The position numbers and the translations under genes are program-made. Below, one piece after another: positions 24,107 through 32,506 of a stretch of DNA of 51,269 nucleotides. Under the pieces are notes generated by a model. It had not been told where the DNA came from, did no database searches, and was given only the letters and a program-made list of their open reading frames with translations. The DNA is from JAAYJK01 sp964531295 (GTDB taxonomy: Bacteria; Bacillota; Syntrophomonadia; Syntrophomonadales; Syntrophomonadaceae): contig CAZHHJ010000002.1 in NCBI GenBank assembly GCA_964531295.1, positions 1 to 51,269 of the forward strand, in the 5' to 3' direction. Positions within the stretch are counted from its first letter, which is position 1. Each line of letters opens with the position of its first letter.

Positions 24107-25489
24107 ATGGGGGGGGACTGCAAGTTGGAAATAGGAAGGATATTGGAGAATTTATTTACCGAAAACCGGTTTATGGCAGCGATGATAGTTGATGATCGCG
24201 GAAGGATTGTGTCAATAAGCGAGACTTATCTTAAGGTTTTAAGTTTAAGCCGGGAAGAAGTGATGGGCCGGGCGGCCAAAGAAATCACACCCCACACCCG
24301 GGTGTTAACAGTCTTGGAATCCGGGAAGGCCATAGTCGGTTACAATTGGAGAATTAATGATTATAATATGATCGCTTCATGTATACCAATTTCACAAGAA
24401 GGCAAGGTGGTAGGCGCTTTTGCTTATAGCGTATTTATGGATATCTGGAATGCTCAGGATACTATTGAAAACCTTATAACCGAATTAAATATGTATAAAG
24501 ACGAGGTTGATAACCTATACAAGGCCAGATACAATTTTGAAGATATAATAGGCCAAAATGAAGTTTTTAAAAAGGTCAAAAATTTTGCCCGGCAGGTGGC
24601 CCAGCATACTATTAGCACCGTTCTTATCTGCGGGGAAAGCGGTACCGGAAAAGAACTGTTTGCTCAGTCCATACATAATCAATCCAGCCGCAACCGCTTT
24701 CCGTTTTTGAGAATAAATAGTGCTGCTATTCCAGAAAATCTTTTGGAAGCTGAGCTTTTTGGTTATGAAGAGGGAGCCTTTACAGGAGCCAAAAAAGGCG
24801 GTAAACCGGGGAAATTTGAACTGGCCAGTGGGGGCACCATCTTTTTGGATGAAATAGGAGAGATGTCTGCCTCCATGCAAAGCAAATTACTAATAGCACT
24901 ACAGGAGAACGAAATAGAGCGCCTGGGGGGGAGCTGTCCTATACGCGTTAATGTAAGAGTTATCGCGGCTACCAATAGAAACCTGGAGGATATGATCGAG
25001 TGCGGTGTTTTCAGAGAGGATCTGTATTATCGTTTGAATGTGGTTAGATTAGATATACCTCCCTTGAGGAAAAGACCGGGAGATATTCCAATGCTCTGTC
25101 GGCATATCATGTCCAGGCTGAACTGCCGCTTGAATACCGCAATCAAAGAGATATCTTGCAGTGCCCTGGAGGTGCTGAGCACTTATGCGTGGCCCGGCAA
25201 TGTCAGGGAATTGGAGAATATAATGGAGAGGGCTATGATTCTGGCCGATATGGAGAAGACAGAACTGCTGGATGCCAGGCATTTTATGTTTATCAAAAGA
25301 CGTCTGGATTTGAACCGCGCAGCACATGAAAAACAGGGCCTGAAAAATTCGCTCAGGGAGTTCGAACGGGATATTATTGAGAAGGCCTTACAGGATGCAG
25401 AACATGATAGGGTTCGAGCTGCTGAATTACTGGAGATTGATCTCTCCACCCTGTACCGGAAATTAAAAAAACATGGTTTTCCTGCCTAA
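24107..25489 (+). CDS. Sigma-54-dependent transcriptional activator (PAS, AAA+, Fis HTH)
   Basis: 460 residues from ATG 24107. A PAS-like sensor (about residues 20-115) is joined by a coiled linker to the AAA+ domain: Walker A GESGTGKE (176-183), the sigma-54 contact loop GAFTGA (223-228) and Walker B FLDEIGE. The C-terminus has a Fis-type helix-turn-helix (RVRAAELLEIDLSTLYRKLKK). It binds DNA upstream of -24/-12 promoters and opens them using ATP. The start is uncertain: TTG 24125 is also possible, and an open frame continues back to 24023. Lying just after the acyl-CoA cluster, it is the obvious regulator of the promoter at 18767; its signal might be a fatty acid or CoA ester. Confidence 0.92.
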   Translation: MGGDCKLEIGRILENLFTENRFMAAMIVDDRGRIVSISETYLKVLSLSREEVMGRAAKEITPHTRVLTVLESGKAIVGYNWRINDYNMIASCIPISQEGKVVGAFAYSVFMDIWNAQDTIENLITELNMYKDEVDNLYKARYNFEDIIGQNEVFKKVKNFARQVAQHTISTVLICGESGTGKELFAQSIHNQSSRNRFPFLRINSAAIPENLLEAELFGYEEGAFTGAKKGGKPGKFELASGGTIFLDEIGEMSASMQSKLLIALQENEIERLGGSCPIRVNVRVIAATNRNLEDMIECGVFREDLYYRLNVVRLDIPPLRKRPGDIPMLCRHIMSRLNCRLNTAIKEISCSALEVLSTYAWPGNVRELENIMERAMILADMEKTELLDARHFMFIKRRLDLNRAAHEKQGLKNSLREFERDIIEKALQDAEHDRVRAAELLEIDLSTLYRKLKKHGFPA

Positions 25490-25530
25490 GCCATGGTGCC
25501 TGGCAGCGAAAAAAATTGAGGTGATGGGAA

Positions 25531-26385
25531 ATGAAGGCTGGAAAATATGATAGTGATCTTATCCCCGGGAATAAAGAACTTAAACAAGAGATAAAGGATT
25601 TTTGTTTCAGCCATGGTGCCGATTTACTGGGTTTTGCATCGATTGACCGCTGGGAAAAGATGAATGAAGTTCCGCCTGATTTCTGGCCCCAGTCTCTCTG
25701 GGCACCAGCTAAAACGGTCATAGTAGCAGGAATGGTGATGCCCCTGCCTATTGTTGAGACTACACCTTCCATTTTGCACAAAGAATTGTATGATACCTGC
25801 AACCGGGAACTGGATAGCCTGGCTTTTAACCTGCTGAGGTTTTTAAACCGTTTGCAGCAGGCAGCTTTCTTTTTCCCCCGGGACGGCTATGGCAGCTTAA
25901 AAGTACTGAAAGAAAAACCATTTGCAGCCTTCAGCCATGTGATGGCAGGAAAATATGCCGGTCTGGGTACCATTGGTTTGAGTCATAATCTGCTTACCCC
26001 CGAGTTTGGCCCCCGGGTGCGCCTGGTATCGGTGTTTGCTTCTGCCGATATAGAAGCAGACCCGATGATTGAAAAGGAATTATGTATCAAATGTCTGGCC
26101 TGTGCTAAATGCTGTCCGAAAGATGCGTTGAAGCCTAAAGAGGATGAGCTTATCGCTGATTACGACAAACTGGCCTGTACCGAAATGGCCGAGGAGTTGA
26201 GCCGCAGGAGATCTTATCCCTGTGGCATCTGTATCAAAGTATGCCCTATAGGTAAGGATCGTTTGTTATATAAGCAGAAGGGGATATTGAAAAAATATCT
26301 CCGGGAGACCGAAGCTCTTGACCTTAACCCGGACGATCCTGATTATAAAGCCTGGACCCATATAAGAAAATATGGAAGCTGGTAG
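25531..26385 (+). CDS. 4Fe-4S protein related to epoxyqueuosine reductase (QueG-like)
   Basis: 284 residues, about 100 shorter than true QueG, and without its C-terminal repeats. Two cluster motifs are visible: C185, C188, C191 and C195 (ELCIKCLACAKCCP), and C231, C234 and C238 (CGICIKVCP), probably joined by C216. The middle region (KYAGLGTIGLSHNLLTPEFGPRVRLVSV) is the conserved core of QueG and of reductive-dehalogenase-like proteins. The first 80 residues match the cobalamin-binding half only loosely. ATG 25531 follows GAGGTGATGGG. The place between a sigma-54 activator and a cupin suggests a redox partner of the acyl-CoA cluster more than a tRNA enzyme, which is inference. Confidence 0.72.
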   Translation: MKAGKYDSDLIPGNKELKQEIKDFCFSHGADLLGFASIDRWEKMNEVPPDFWPQSLWAPAKTVIVAGMVMPLPIVETTPSILHKELYDTCNRELDSLAFNLLRFLNRLQQAAFFFPRDGYGSLKVLKEKPFAAFSHVMAGKYAGLGTIGLSHNLLTPEFGPRVRLVSVFASADIEADPMIEKELCIKCLACAKCCPKDALKPKEDELIADYDKLACTEMAEELSRRRSYPCGICIKVCPIGKDRLLYKQKGILKKYLRETEALDLNPDDPDYKAWTHIRKYGSW

Positions 26386-26454
26386 TAAAGAAAGGCTTGG
26401 CCAGGTCGGGAAGAATATGAATTTATGCCAGGAGCATAGAGAGGAGTGTGATTG

Positions 26455-27189
26455 ATGATGAATTTGGGGGATTTTACACAAAGCTTTACTGACCTGTTAA
26501 GCCGAAATCCAGAGCAAGCGGAGATCTATACAGCGGGGAGCGAACTGCTGGCTAAGCTGGTGTCTGCACAGGGATGGTTTAATGAAACCCTATCCCGTCT
26601 GGTTCTGGATAAAGAATTTCTTCAAGTACAGCCCTTGTCCATGGATGCCAATGAAATTCTGCTATATCGCAGTCCCCAGAGACTATTCTCTATCCGCGCC
26701 TACATCTGGGAGACCGGCTTGAAATATCCGGTTCATGACCATGGAGCCTGGGGCCTGGTGGGTGTCCATATCAATCAGATCAGAGAGCGTAAGTTTGACC
26801 TGCTGGTCCGGGATGGGCATCATGCAGAGGTGCAGATCAGTGCTGATCACGTGTGCACGCCGGGAGAAGTTACGGTGGTACTGCCTTTGGATAAGGGTAT
26901 ACACCAGATGGAGGCCTTGGATAAAACAGCGCTTACTATTCATGTATATGGCCCCGCAATAAGAAAAGGCTATATACAGGCCTATGACCTCCATTTTAAG
27001 CAAGTTACACGCATGTATGCCCCCCAGCTGCAGAAAAAGGCTCTGGCCATAAGGACCCTGGGCTTTGTTCCAGACCAATGGGCGGAAGAGCTATTAAAGA
27101 GTGCTCTGCAGTCCGAGGAGCGGGATTATTTTAGACTGGAGTGCCAGGATGCTCTGAAGTGCCGGGAAGACTTTCTAAATAAAAGTTGA
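26455..27189 (+). CDS. Cysteine-dioxygenase-like cupin protein
   Basis: 244 residues. The cupin metal site is visible as H94 and H96 (YPVHDHGAWGLVGV), with a third ligand at H150 (DKGIHQMEA), the pattern of the cysteine dioxygenase fold. Classical cysteine dioxygenase needs oxygen, so in a strict anaerobe the role is probably different or protective. ATG 26455 follows GAGGAG by eight bases; it is one of three adjacent candidate starts. It lies 69 bases after the QueG-like gene and ends just before the assembly gap, so genes following it may be missing from view. Family is fairly sure, activity is not. Confidence 0.72.
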   Translation: MMNLGDFTQSFTDLLSRNPEQAEIYTAGSELLAKLVSAQGWFNETLSRLVLDKEFLQVQPLSMDANEILLYRSPQRLFSIRAYIWETGLKYPVHDHGAWGLVGVHINQIRERKFDLLVRDGHHAEVQISADHVCTPGEVTVVLPLDKGIHQMEALDKTALTIHVYGPAIRKGYIQAYDLHFKQVTRMYAPQLQKKALAIRTLGFVPDQWAEELLKSALQSEERDYFRLECQDALKCREDFLNKS

Positions 27190-27205
27190 GTAATGTCTAA
27201 TGGTC

Positions 27206-27260
27206 AGCAAAGATTGATAAGGCTTTAAGAACGAACCAGAAGAACCGTCCCCTTGGTTTC
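27206..27260. repeat. 55-bp exact duplicate, left copy (assembly overlap)
   Basis: Bases 27206-27260 are identical to 27361-27415 and abut the run of N on its left. It contains a REP-like core (AGAACCGTCCCCTTGGTTTC, 27241-27260). Confidence 0.95.
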
Positions 27261-27360
27261 NNNNNNNNNNNNNNNNNNNNNNNNNNNNNNNNNNNNNNNN
27301 NNNNNNNNNNNNNNNNNNNNNNNNNNNNNNNNNNNNNNNNNNNNNNNNNNNNNNNNNNNN
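27261..27360. other. Assembly gap of 100 N
   Basis: Exactly 100 undetermined bases, a default scaffold-gap length. Because the same 55 bases lie on both sides, the true gap may be zero with the two contigs overlapping. Confidence 0.97.
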
Positions 27361-27415
27361 AGCAAAGATTGATAAGGCTTTAAGAACGAACCAGAAGAAC
27401 CGTCCCCTTGGTTTC
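27361..27415. repeat. 55-bp exact duplicate, right copy (assembly overlap)
   Basis: Identical to 27206-27260 over its full length, starting at the first base after the N run. Confidence 0.95.
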
Positions 27416-27509
27416 CCATATACTGCCATGCGTTTATTGCCTGCCCATGGCAACTTATAGCCATTCTTTATCGTCCAAAGTAAATAAAGGGAAAAGGGGG
27501 ATTTTGATT

Positions 27510-29228
27510 TTGAAGAGATTTGTATCCTGGGGTAAGAATAAAAACTTGCCGGTCGTTATTTTGTTGCTGGGTTTATTCATTTTTATGAGCAGTATCCCGG
27601 CTCCAAGTCCTGCCTATGGCATGGAAGTGATTGACGAAGGTGAGGGTGCTTATGCCCCGGATGAGTATTTTACGCTGGATAAGATGGTTAGTCCGGTAGC
27701 CGGACAGTGCAATGTGTTTGATGTGGAATTGAAGATTCATGTAGAGCAGGAGCTTTCTACCACGCCCTGTGATGTGATACTGGTGATGGATTGCTCGGGC
27801 AGCATGGATGAGGGGGAAGAGCCCTGGCCGATTCAATATGCCCAGGAAGCAGCTATTGATTTTGCCGGGGATATTTTGGCAGCCAATAGCAATAGCAGGG
27901 TGGCCGTGGTAAGTTATGAGAGTAAGGCCAGCCTGAAACAGGGGCTTAGCGGAGATTTCAACAAGATCGAAGATGCCATTAATAGTCTGCGAGCAGATGG
28001 CCGGACCAATATAGAAAAAGCTTTTATCCTGGCCAGGGAGGAGATCCGGGACCATGCTGCAGCAGATAGTAATAAAGCCATCGTTTTGCTCAGTGATGGA
28101 GTGGCCAACCAGAGCGTACGCCATAAATGCAGCATCTGGCCGACGGCTTCCACAGCATGTACAGATGCTGCGATAGATGCGGGTATAGAGGCGCGGGAGC
28201 TTGCCTCAGTATATACAGTGGGATTATTGGGTGGAATAGAAAGCCAGTACCCGGAGTGTGTGGATATAGCCCGGGATACCCTGCAAAGTGCTCAGAACAG
28301 CGGATATTACGAAACTTTCTCTGCTCCTGATCTAGCTGGGATATATAATGATATCGCCGGTCAAATAATTTATGAAATTGACCGGGCCGAAGTGAGGGAT
28401 ATGCTGTCTTCTCATTTTGAGCTTATTGAGGGTAGCATCAGTGATGGAGGGGAAGCAGATGACCATAGTATCAGCTGGAGTATAGACACTGGCTCTGCTT
28501 CCGCGGACATCAGTCTGTCCTACCAGGTCAGGTGGATTGGCCATGAACCCTGCGGAATCTATAATGTCAACGATGAAGCTTATCTGGAATATTTTAATTC
28601 AGAAATGGATGATGTAGTCCGGGTGGATTTTCCACTGGATAAAGACGGTGTGCAAGTAAGATGCATTAAGGCGGATATCAATATCGAGTCTTTAGCAGAT
28701 GATAAGACTTGGTCACTGGAGGCGGTTGCATCGGGAGGAACTCCGCCGTACAGTTTTGTCTGGACTGATAATGGTACCGGCGGGAATTTTGAGGATGCCA
28801 GTGCAAATCGGACCATGTGGACTAAGCCTGCCGGGTTTTATGGTACAGTTTTCTTTGATTTGAAAGTGCTGGATATTAACAACTGTGTGGCGGCAGACAG
28901 TATTAAATTAACCATACTTCGAGCAGATCCACCATCTTCAGGTGGTGGGGGAGCAGATGAACCGGTGATCATTCCTGAAGAACCGGAGCCGGTAGATCCG
29001 GTAATTCCTGAGGAACCCGTGTCGGTAGAACCAATAATCATTCCTGAGGAACCCGAAGCATTAGAACCGATAATTGTTCCTGAAGAACCCGAACCGACTG
29101 GGCTTCCGGAACCAGAGCCGCTGTTACCTGACCCTGCGCTTCCCCGGACCGGGGCTGACTATATTATTTACAATGCGGCCGGGCTGGCGATGATAGCAGC
29201 TGGGATATTCATGAGGCGGAGAAAATAA
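27510..29228 (+). CDS. Sortase-anchored von Willebrand factor A surface protein
   Basis: 572 residues from TTG 27510, chosen because AAAAGGGGG precedes it and a signal peptide follows at once (LPVVILLLGLFIFMSSIPAPSPAYG). The VWA domain (about 86-300) has an intact metal site: D94, S96 and S98 (DCSGS), T166 and D196. A second domain with SGGTPPYSFVWTDNG (about 420-500) resembles PKD/SprB-type repeats. A Glu/Pro-rich spacer with EEPEP units then leads to LPRTG (544-548), a hydrophobic helix and RRRK, a classical sortase signal. The protein should be fixed to the peptidoglycan and bind ligands through metal. No sortase is in the window. Confidence 0.9.
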   Translation: MKRFVSWGKNKNLPVVILLLGLFIFMSSIPAPSPAYGMEVIDEGEGAYAPDEYFTLDKMVSPVAGQCNVFDVELKIHVEQELSTTPCDVILVMDCSGSMDEGEEPWPIQYAQEAAIDFAGDILAANSNSRVAVVSYESKASLKQGLSGDFNKIEDAINSLRADGRTNIEKAFILAREEIRDHAAADSNKAIVLLSDGVANQSVRHKCSIWPTASTACTDAAIDAGIEARELASVYTVGLLGGIESQYPECVDIARDTLQSAQNSGYYETFSAPDLAGIYNDIAGQIIYEIDRAEVRDMLSSHFELIEGSISDGGEADDHSISWSIDTGSASADISLSYQVRWIGHEPCGIYNVNDEAYLEYFNSEMDDVVRVDFPLDKDGVQVRCIKADINIESLADDKTWSLEAVASGGTPPYSFVWTDNGTGGNFEDASANRTMWTKPAGFYGTVFFDLKVLDINNCVAADSIKLTILRADPPSSGGGGADEPVIIPEEPEPVDPVIPEEPVSVEPIIIPEEPEALEPIIVPEEPEPTGLPEPEPLLPDPALPRTGADYIIYNAAGLAMIAAGIFMRRRK

Positions 29229-29245
29229 TACCTTAAGATTGAAGC

Positions 29246-29282
29246 AGCGGCTGGAAGATTAATCTATCCAGCCGCTATTTTT
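29246..29282 (+). terminator. Intrinsic terminator after the VWA protein gene
   Basis: AGCGGCTGGA (29246-29255) pairs with TCCAGCCGCT (29267-29276), followed by ATTTTTA. The remaining 330 bases up to the next gene show no other feature that I can name. Confidence 0.85.
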
Positions 29283-29614
29283 ACTTATAAGCTGAATTTT
29301 ACTTTCCGGGAGAGTGCTTTATGGCTCCTTCATTTAAATGTATAATCTTATTACTGGACATGGTTCCGCGGCTCCTTTCTTGGTAGATCTTGTTGGGTTA
29401 ACTCTATTTTACCAAGTGGCTGTCCATTTTCTATATTTTCAGGACGCTTTTTCAAATTTGCTCAATTTATTGTACCTTATCTTTCAACCCGCTTTTTTGT
29501 ATATATTTCCTGCTGCTTATTTATAATGATTAGGCATTTAAGACATACCCCTCTTCATAAGTCATATTATAGGGTATTTTTTTAGCGCTGCAATGAAATG
29601 AGGAGGGATATCGC

Positions 29615-30628
29615 ATGCAAAAGCTGCTGAGGGCCTGGTTGGCAGTTGTTCTGCTCACGACCATGGGACTGGTGGGGTGCTATAATAGCGATGAACAGCC
29701 TGAGGTTTCGACTGAAAGCGTGAGGCTTTATGAGGTCCTTCCCTCCCTGCTGTACGCTCCTCAATATGTTGCTGTGACCCAGGCTATTTTTGCTGCCGAA
29801 GGGCTGGAAGTCGAGATCCACAACACAGCCAGTATCGAAGAACTAATTAAGGCCCTGCAGGAGGGGCGGGCGGATATAGCGGTGACTGCGGCGGGAAATA
29901 GTATAACAGCTTATCAGGCGGGGCAAGCGGACCAGCTGATCAATTTTTCTCAGCTGACTCAGCGAGAGGGCTCATTCCTCCTGAGCCGGCCAGGGGAGGC
30001 TGATTTTCAATGGCAGGAGCTTAAGGGCAAGAAGGTTATGCTGGGATATCCAGGCCGGCAAGCCATGTTTCTAAGATATATTCTGCTGCAGCAGGGGCTG
30101 GAGCCGGGTAAAGATGTGCAGCTGGATATAAATTTATTTGCTACTCAAGCTTTTTTAATGGGAAATAGTGACTATGTGCTTCTCGGCGAACCTGCGACCA
30201 CTCAGCTGGAAAAGCAGGCTGCCGGCTATACCTTAATATCTCTGGGGACCGCCATAGGCGATATTCCAGATCAGGTTTATATGGCCAGAAAGAGCTATCT
30301 GGAAAAGAATCCGGCATCGGTTCAGAAATTTTGTAATGCCATATACCAGGCTCAGCTGTGGGCGGATAGCCATTCGCCAGCGGAAACGGCCCTGGCCCTA
30401 GGGCCGTTCTTCCCTAATGAGGAACTGAGTGATCTGGCTGCAGCCATAGAAAGATACCAGCAGCAGAATACCTGGCGGGTAAGCAGCGTGATGGATGAAG
30501 CTTCCTTCGATTATCTGGAGGAAATTATGCAGAGTACAGGTGAACTGGAAGCCAGGGTAGAGCCTCATCTGCTTATTAATAATGATTTTGCTAAAAAAGC
30601 AGTACTCTTTAATGATCCCAAGAGATGA
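29615..30628 (+). CDS. Solute-binding lipoprotein, NitT/TauT (SsuA/THI5-like) type
   Basis: 337 residues. The lipobox GLVGC (C22) follows a short hydrophobic signal. YEVLPSLLYAPQYVAVTQAIFAAEGLEVE and ALQEGRADIAVTAAGN are typical of binding proteins of the nitrate, sulfonate and thiamine-precursor ABC importers. ATG 29615 follows GAGGAGGG. No permease or ATPase gene follows; it ends six bases from the stop of a convergent radical SAM gene. It may deliver ligand to the importer encoded at 33391-34820 on the other strand, which already has its own binding protein. Ligand unknown. Confidence 0.85.
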   Translation: MQKLLRAWLAVVLLTTMGLVGCYNSDEQPEVSTESVRLYEVLPSLLYAPQYVAVTQAIFAAEGLEVEIHNTASIEELIKALQEGRADIAVTAAGNSITAYQAGQADQLINFSQLTQREGSFLLSRPGEADFQWQELKGKKVMLGYPGRQAMFLRYILLQQGLEPGKDVQLDINLFATQAFLMGNSDYVLLGEPATTQLEKQAAGYTLISLGTAIGDIPDQVYMARKSYLEKNPASVQKFCNAIYQAQLWADSHSPAETALALGPFFPNEELSDLAAAIERYQQQNTWRVSSVMDEASFDYLEEIMQSTGELEARVEPHLLINNDFAKKAVLFNDPKR

Positions 30629-30634
30629 AGAGCC

Positions 30635-31585
30635 TTAACGTTGGTAGTTATCGAAAAGTTTACGCATATAAAATTTATTACCATCAAAGTCCAGTTCTAT
30701 GAGTTTTCCATCCGCAATAAGCTGCTCCACCACAGTCCATTGCTGTCCGGCCTTCTCTAAAAGTTCTTTAACCGCACTTTCCCTCATAGGATGAACAGAA
30801 GTTACGCTCAATAGATCCTGTTCCAGGTTGCCGGTATAGGTAAAGCTATCCCCCTCGTGCCCGATAAAATATTCTACCTTATCAATATACTTGCAGTATA
30901 TTTGATACGCGGTATTCACCGTCTTTTCTTCCGGGGGTTTTATCTTCTGGTCAGCTGGAGGACGGGTAGGAATTAAAATATAAGCTGCCACAGGTTTTAG
31001 CTGAGCAATGAAATGCGCGGTCTGCTCCAGGTCTTCAGGATTATCATTTAATCCCTGCACCAGCATAGTTTCTGTATATAATTTACCCTGATACTCTGAG
31101 GCGAATTTGAGGATACCTTCCATTATCAAGGGCAGGGAAAGTCCCCGGTGGGGATGATCAATTTTACGCCATATTTTCTCATCCACAGTATCAATCTTGA
31201 CTGAAACCCAATCAGCCCTGGTCAAGGCTGCTCTTACATCTGCTTTCCAAAGCAGTGAAGCATTGGTAATTACTGCTATGGGTATATGCATCGGTTTTAT
31301 CAGGTCTATAGCCCGTCCCAGATTGATATCCAGAGTAGGTTCTCCATCAGGAACAAAGGTAATATAATCGATATTTTCGCCAGCAGCAACAAGCAGGTCA
31401 ATCTGATCTTGCACCGCATCCCGGATATCTTCCGGGGGGTAGAAAAAATGCTGTTCAATCTGGACTTTACTGGAATGACCCTGCTGGCAGTATGCGCAGG
31501 AGTAGGTGCATATTTTGGGTGGTATATTATTGACTCCCAGGCTGCGTCCCAGCCTGCGAGAGGGTATAGGGCCAAAGGTAAGCAT
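30635..31585 (-). CDS. Radical SAM protein
   Basis: 316 residues. The cluster motif CTYSCAYC (C26, C30, C33; CxxxCxxC) is followed by ITFVPDGEPTLD, the usual GEPTL strand. It belongs to the COG0731-like group of short radical SAM proteins related to the core of the wyosine enzyme TYW1. About 100 C-terminal residues contain a small domain with ESAVKELLEKAGQQWTVVEQL, which looks like a winged helix. ATG 31585 follows GGAGGATTATCT. Single gene on the minus strand, convergent with the binding protein. The reaction is not predictable from sequence. Confidence 0.85.
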   Translation of the reverse strand: MLTFGPIPSRRLGRSLGVNNIPPKICTYSCAYCQQGHSSKVQIEQHFFYPPEDIRDAVQDQIDLLVAAGENIDYITFVPDGEPTLDINLGRAIDLIKPMHIPIAVITNASLLWKADVRAALTRADWVSVKIDTVDEKIWRKIDHPHRGLSLPLIMEGILKFASEYQGKLYTETMLVQGLNDNPEDLEQTAHFIAQLKPVAAYILIPTRPPADQKIKPPEEKTVNTAYQIYCKYIDKVEYFIGHEGDSFTYTGNLEQDLLSVTSVHPMRESAVKELLEKAGQQWTVVEQLIADGKLIELDFDGNKFYMRKLFDNYQR

Positions 31586-31794
31586 AGATAATCCTCCTTG
31601 TATAAATACGTCTGTTCTACGGTAATAAAAAGGCCGAGTAGTTTTAATTATAACTTCTTTAGTCGGATTAAGTCTAATATAGTATTAGTTTCGCAGGGGG
31701 CCGGGATTCACAGGAAAAGTATAAACAGGATAATAGTATTTACAATGCCCATGTCCACAGTTACTATATTTATAGGATATGGGGTGGTTTCTTA

Positions 31795-32448
31795 ATGACA
31801 ATTACTGCGCTATTTTTGACTGCTTTCTTAGTTGGGCTTTCGGGTGCGATAATGCCTGGTCCTTTGCTGACGGTCACTATTGCGGAGAGTATAAGAAGGG
31901 GCTTTATTGCCGGGCCCTTGATTGTTTTAGGTCATGGGGTTCTGGAATTAATTCTGATATTAGCCTTGGTAGCAGGTCTATCAGCTTTTTTAAGCAATAC
32001 AGCGGTAAGCAGTACTATTGCGCTGCTGGGGGGCCTGTTTCTGATCTATCTAGGTTTTACTATGAGCCGGGATGCGTTTAGGGGAACTGTATCCTTGGGT
32101 GACATTTATCAAAATGAAACCGGGCCAAGCAATAAGAGCCTGCATCCAGTTCTGGCTGGAGCAGTCATCAGCCTGGCCAACCCCTTTTGGAGTATATGGT
32201 GGGCAACCATAGGCCTGACTTACTTGACTATATCCCTTGAAAGCGGGCGGATAGGACTGGCTTCATTTTTCTCCGGCCATATTTTGGCTGATCTGGCCTG
32301 GTATACTCTGGTTGCTGCTGTGGTGGCCGGGGGCAGAAAATTTTTAAGTCCGGCACTGTATAAATATATAATAGTAACATGTGGAATATTTCTGCTAATG
32401 CTGGGGGTCTACTTTATTGTGGGGCCAGGTACTAACTTACTAGCTTAA
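31795..32448 (+). CDS. LysE family amino-acid exporter
   Basis: 217 residues with five or six membrane helices. The N-terminus FLVGLSGAIMPGPLLTVTIAESIRRG contains the family motif (G-x-x-PGP) and ANPFWSIWWATIGLTYL is the usual central segment. Such proteins export basic or other amino acids or similar small molecules. The start at 31795 overlaps the stop of a short open frame (TAATG) and the ribosome site is weak (GGGGTGG about 14 bases upstream). Single gene, convergent with the metallo-hydrolase gene. Substrate unknown. Confidence 0.85.
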   Translation: MTITALFLTAFLVGLSGAIMPGPLLTVTIAESIRRGFIAGPLIVLGHGVLELILILALVAGLSAFLSNTAVSSTIALLGGLFLIYLGFTMSRDAFRGTVSLGDIYQNETGPSNKSLHPVLAGAVISLANPFWSIWWATIGLTYLTISLESGRIGLASFFSGHILADLAWYTLVAAVVAGGRKFLSPALYKYIIVTCGIFLLMLGVYFIVGPGTNLLA

Positions 32449-32506
32449 ACACTTTGCCAATTAAAATATTTAGCTAAATGATCGGCAGTAATGGATTGTT
32501 ATGACA

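Noticed and set aside
29338..29526. 62-codon open frame in the space before the orphan binding protein
   Set aside because: No ribosome site and a phenylalanine/leucine-rich translation of AT-rich DNA; not supported as a gene.
31598..31795. 65-codon open frame ending at the LysE start
   Set aside because: No ribosome site, low-complexity hydrophilic translation; the overlap with the LysE ATG is probably chance.
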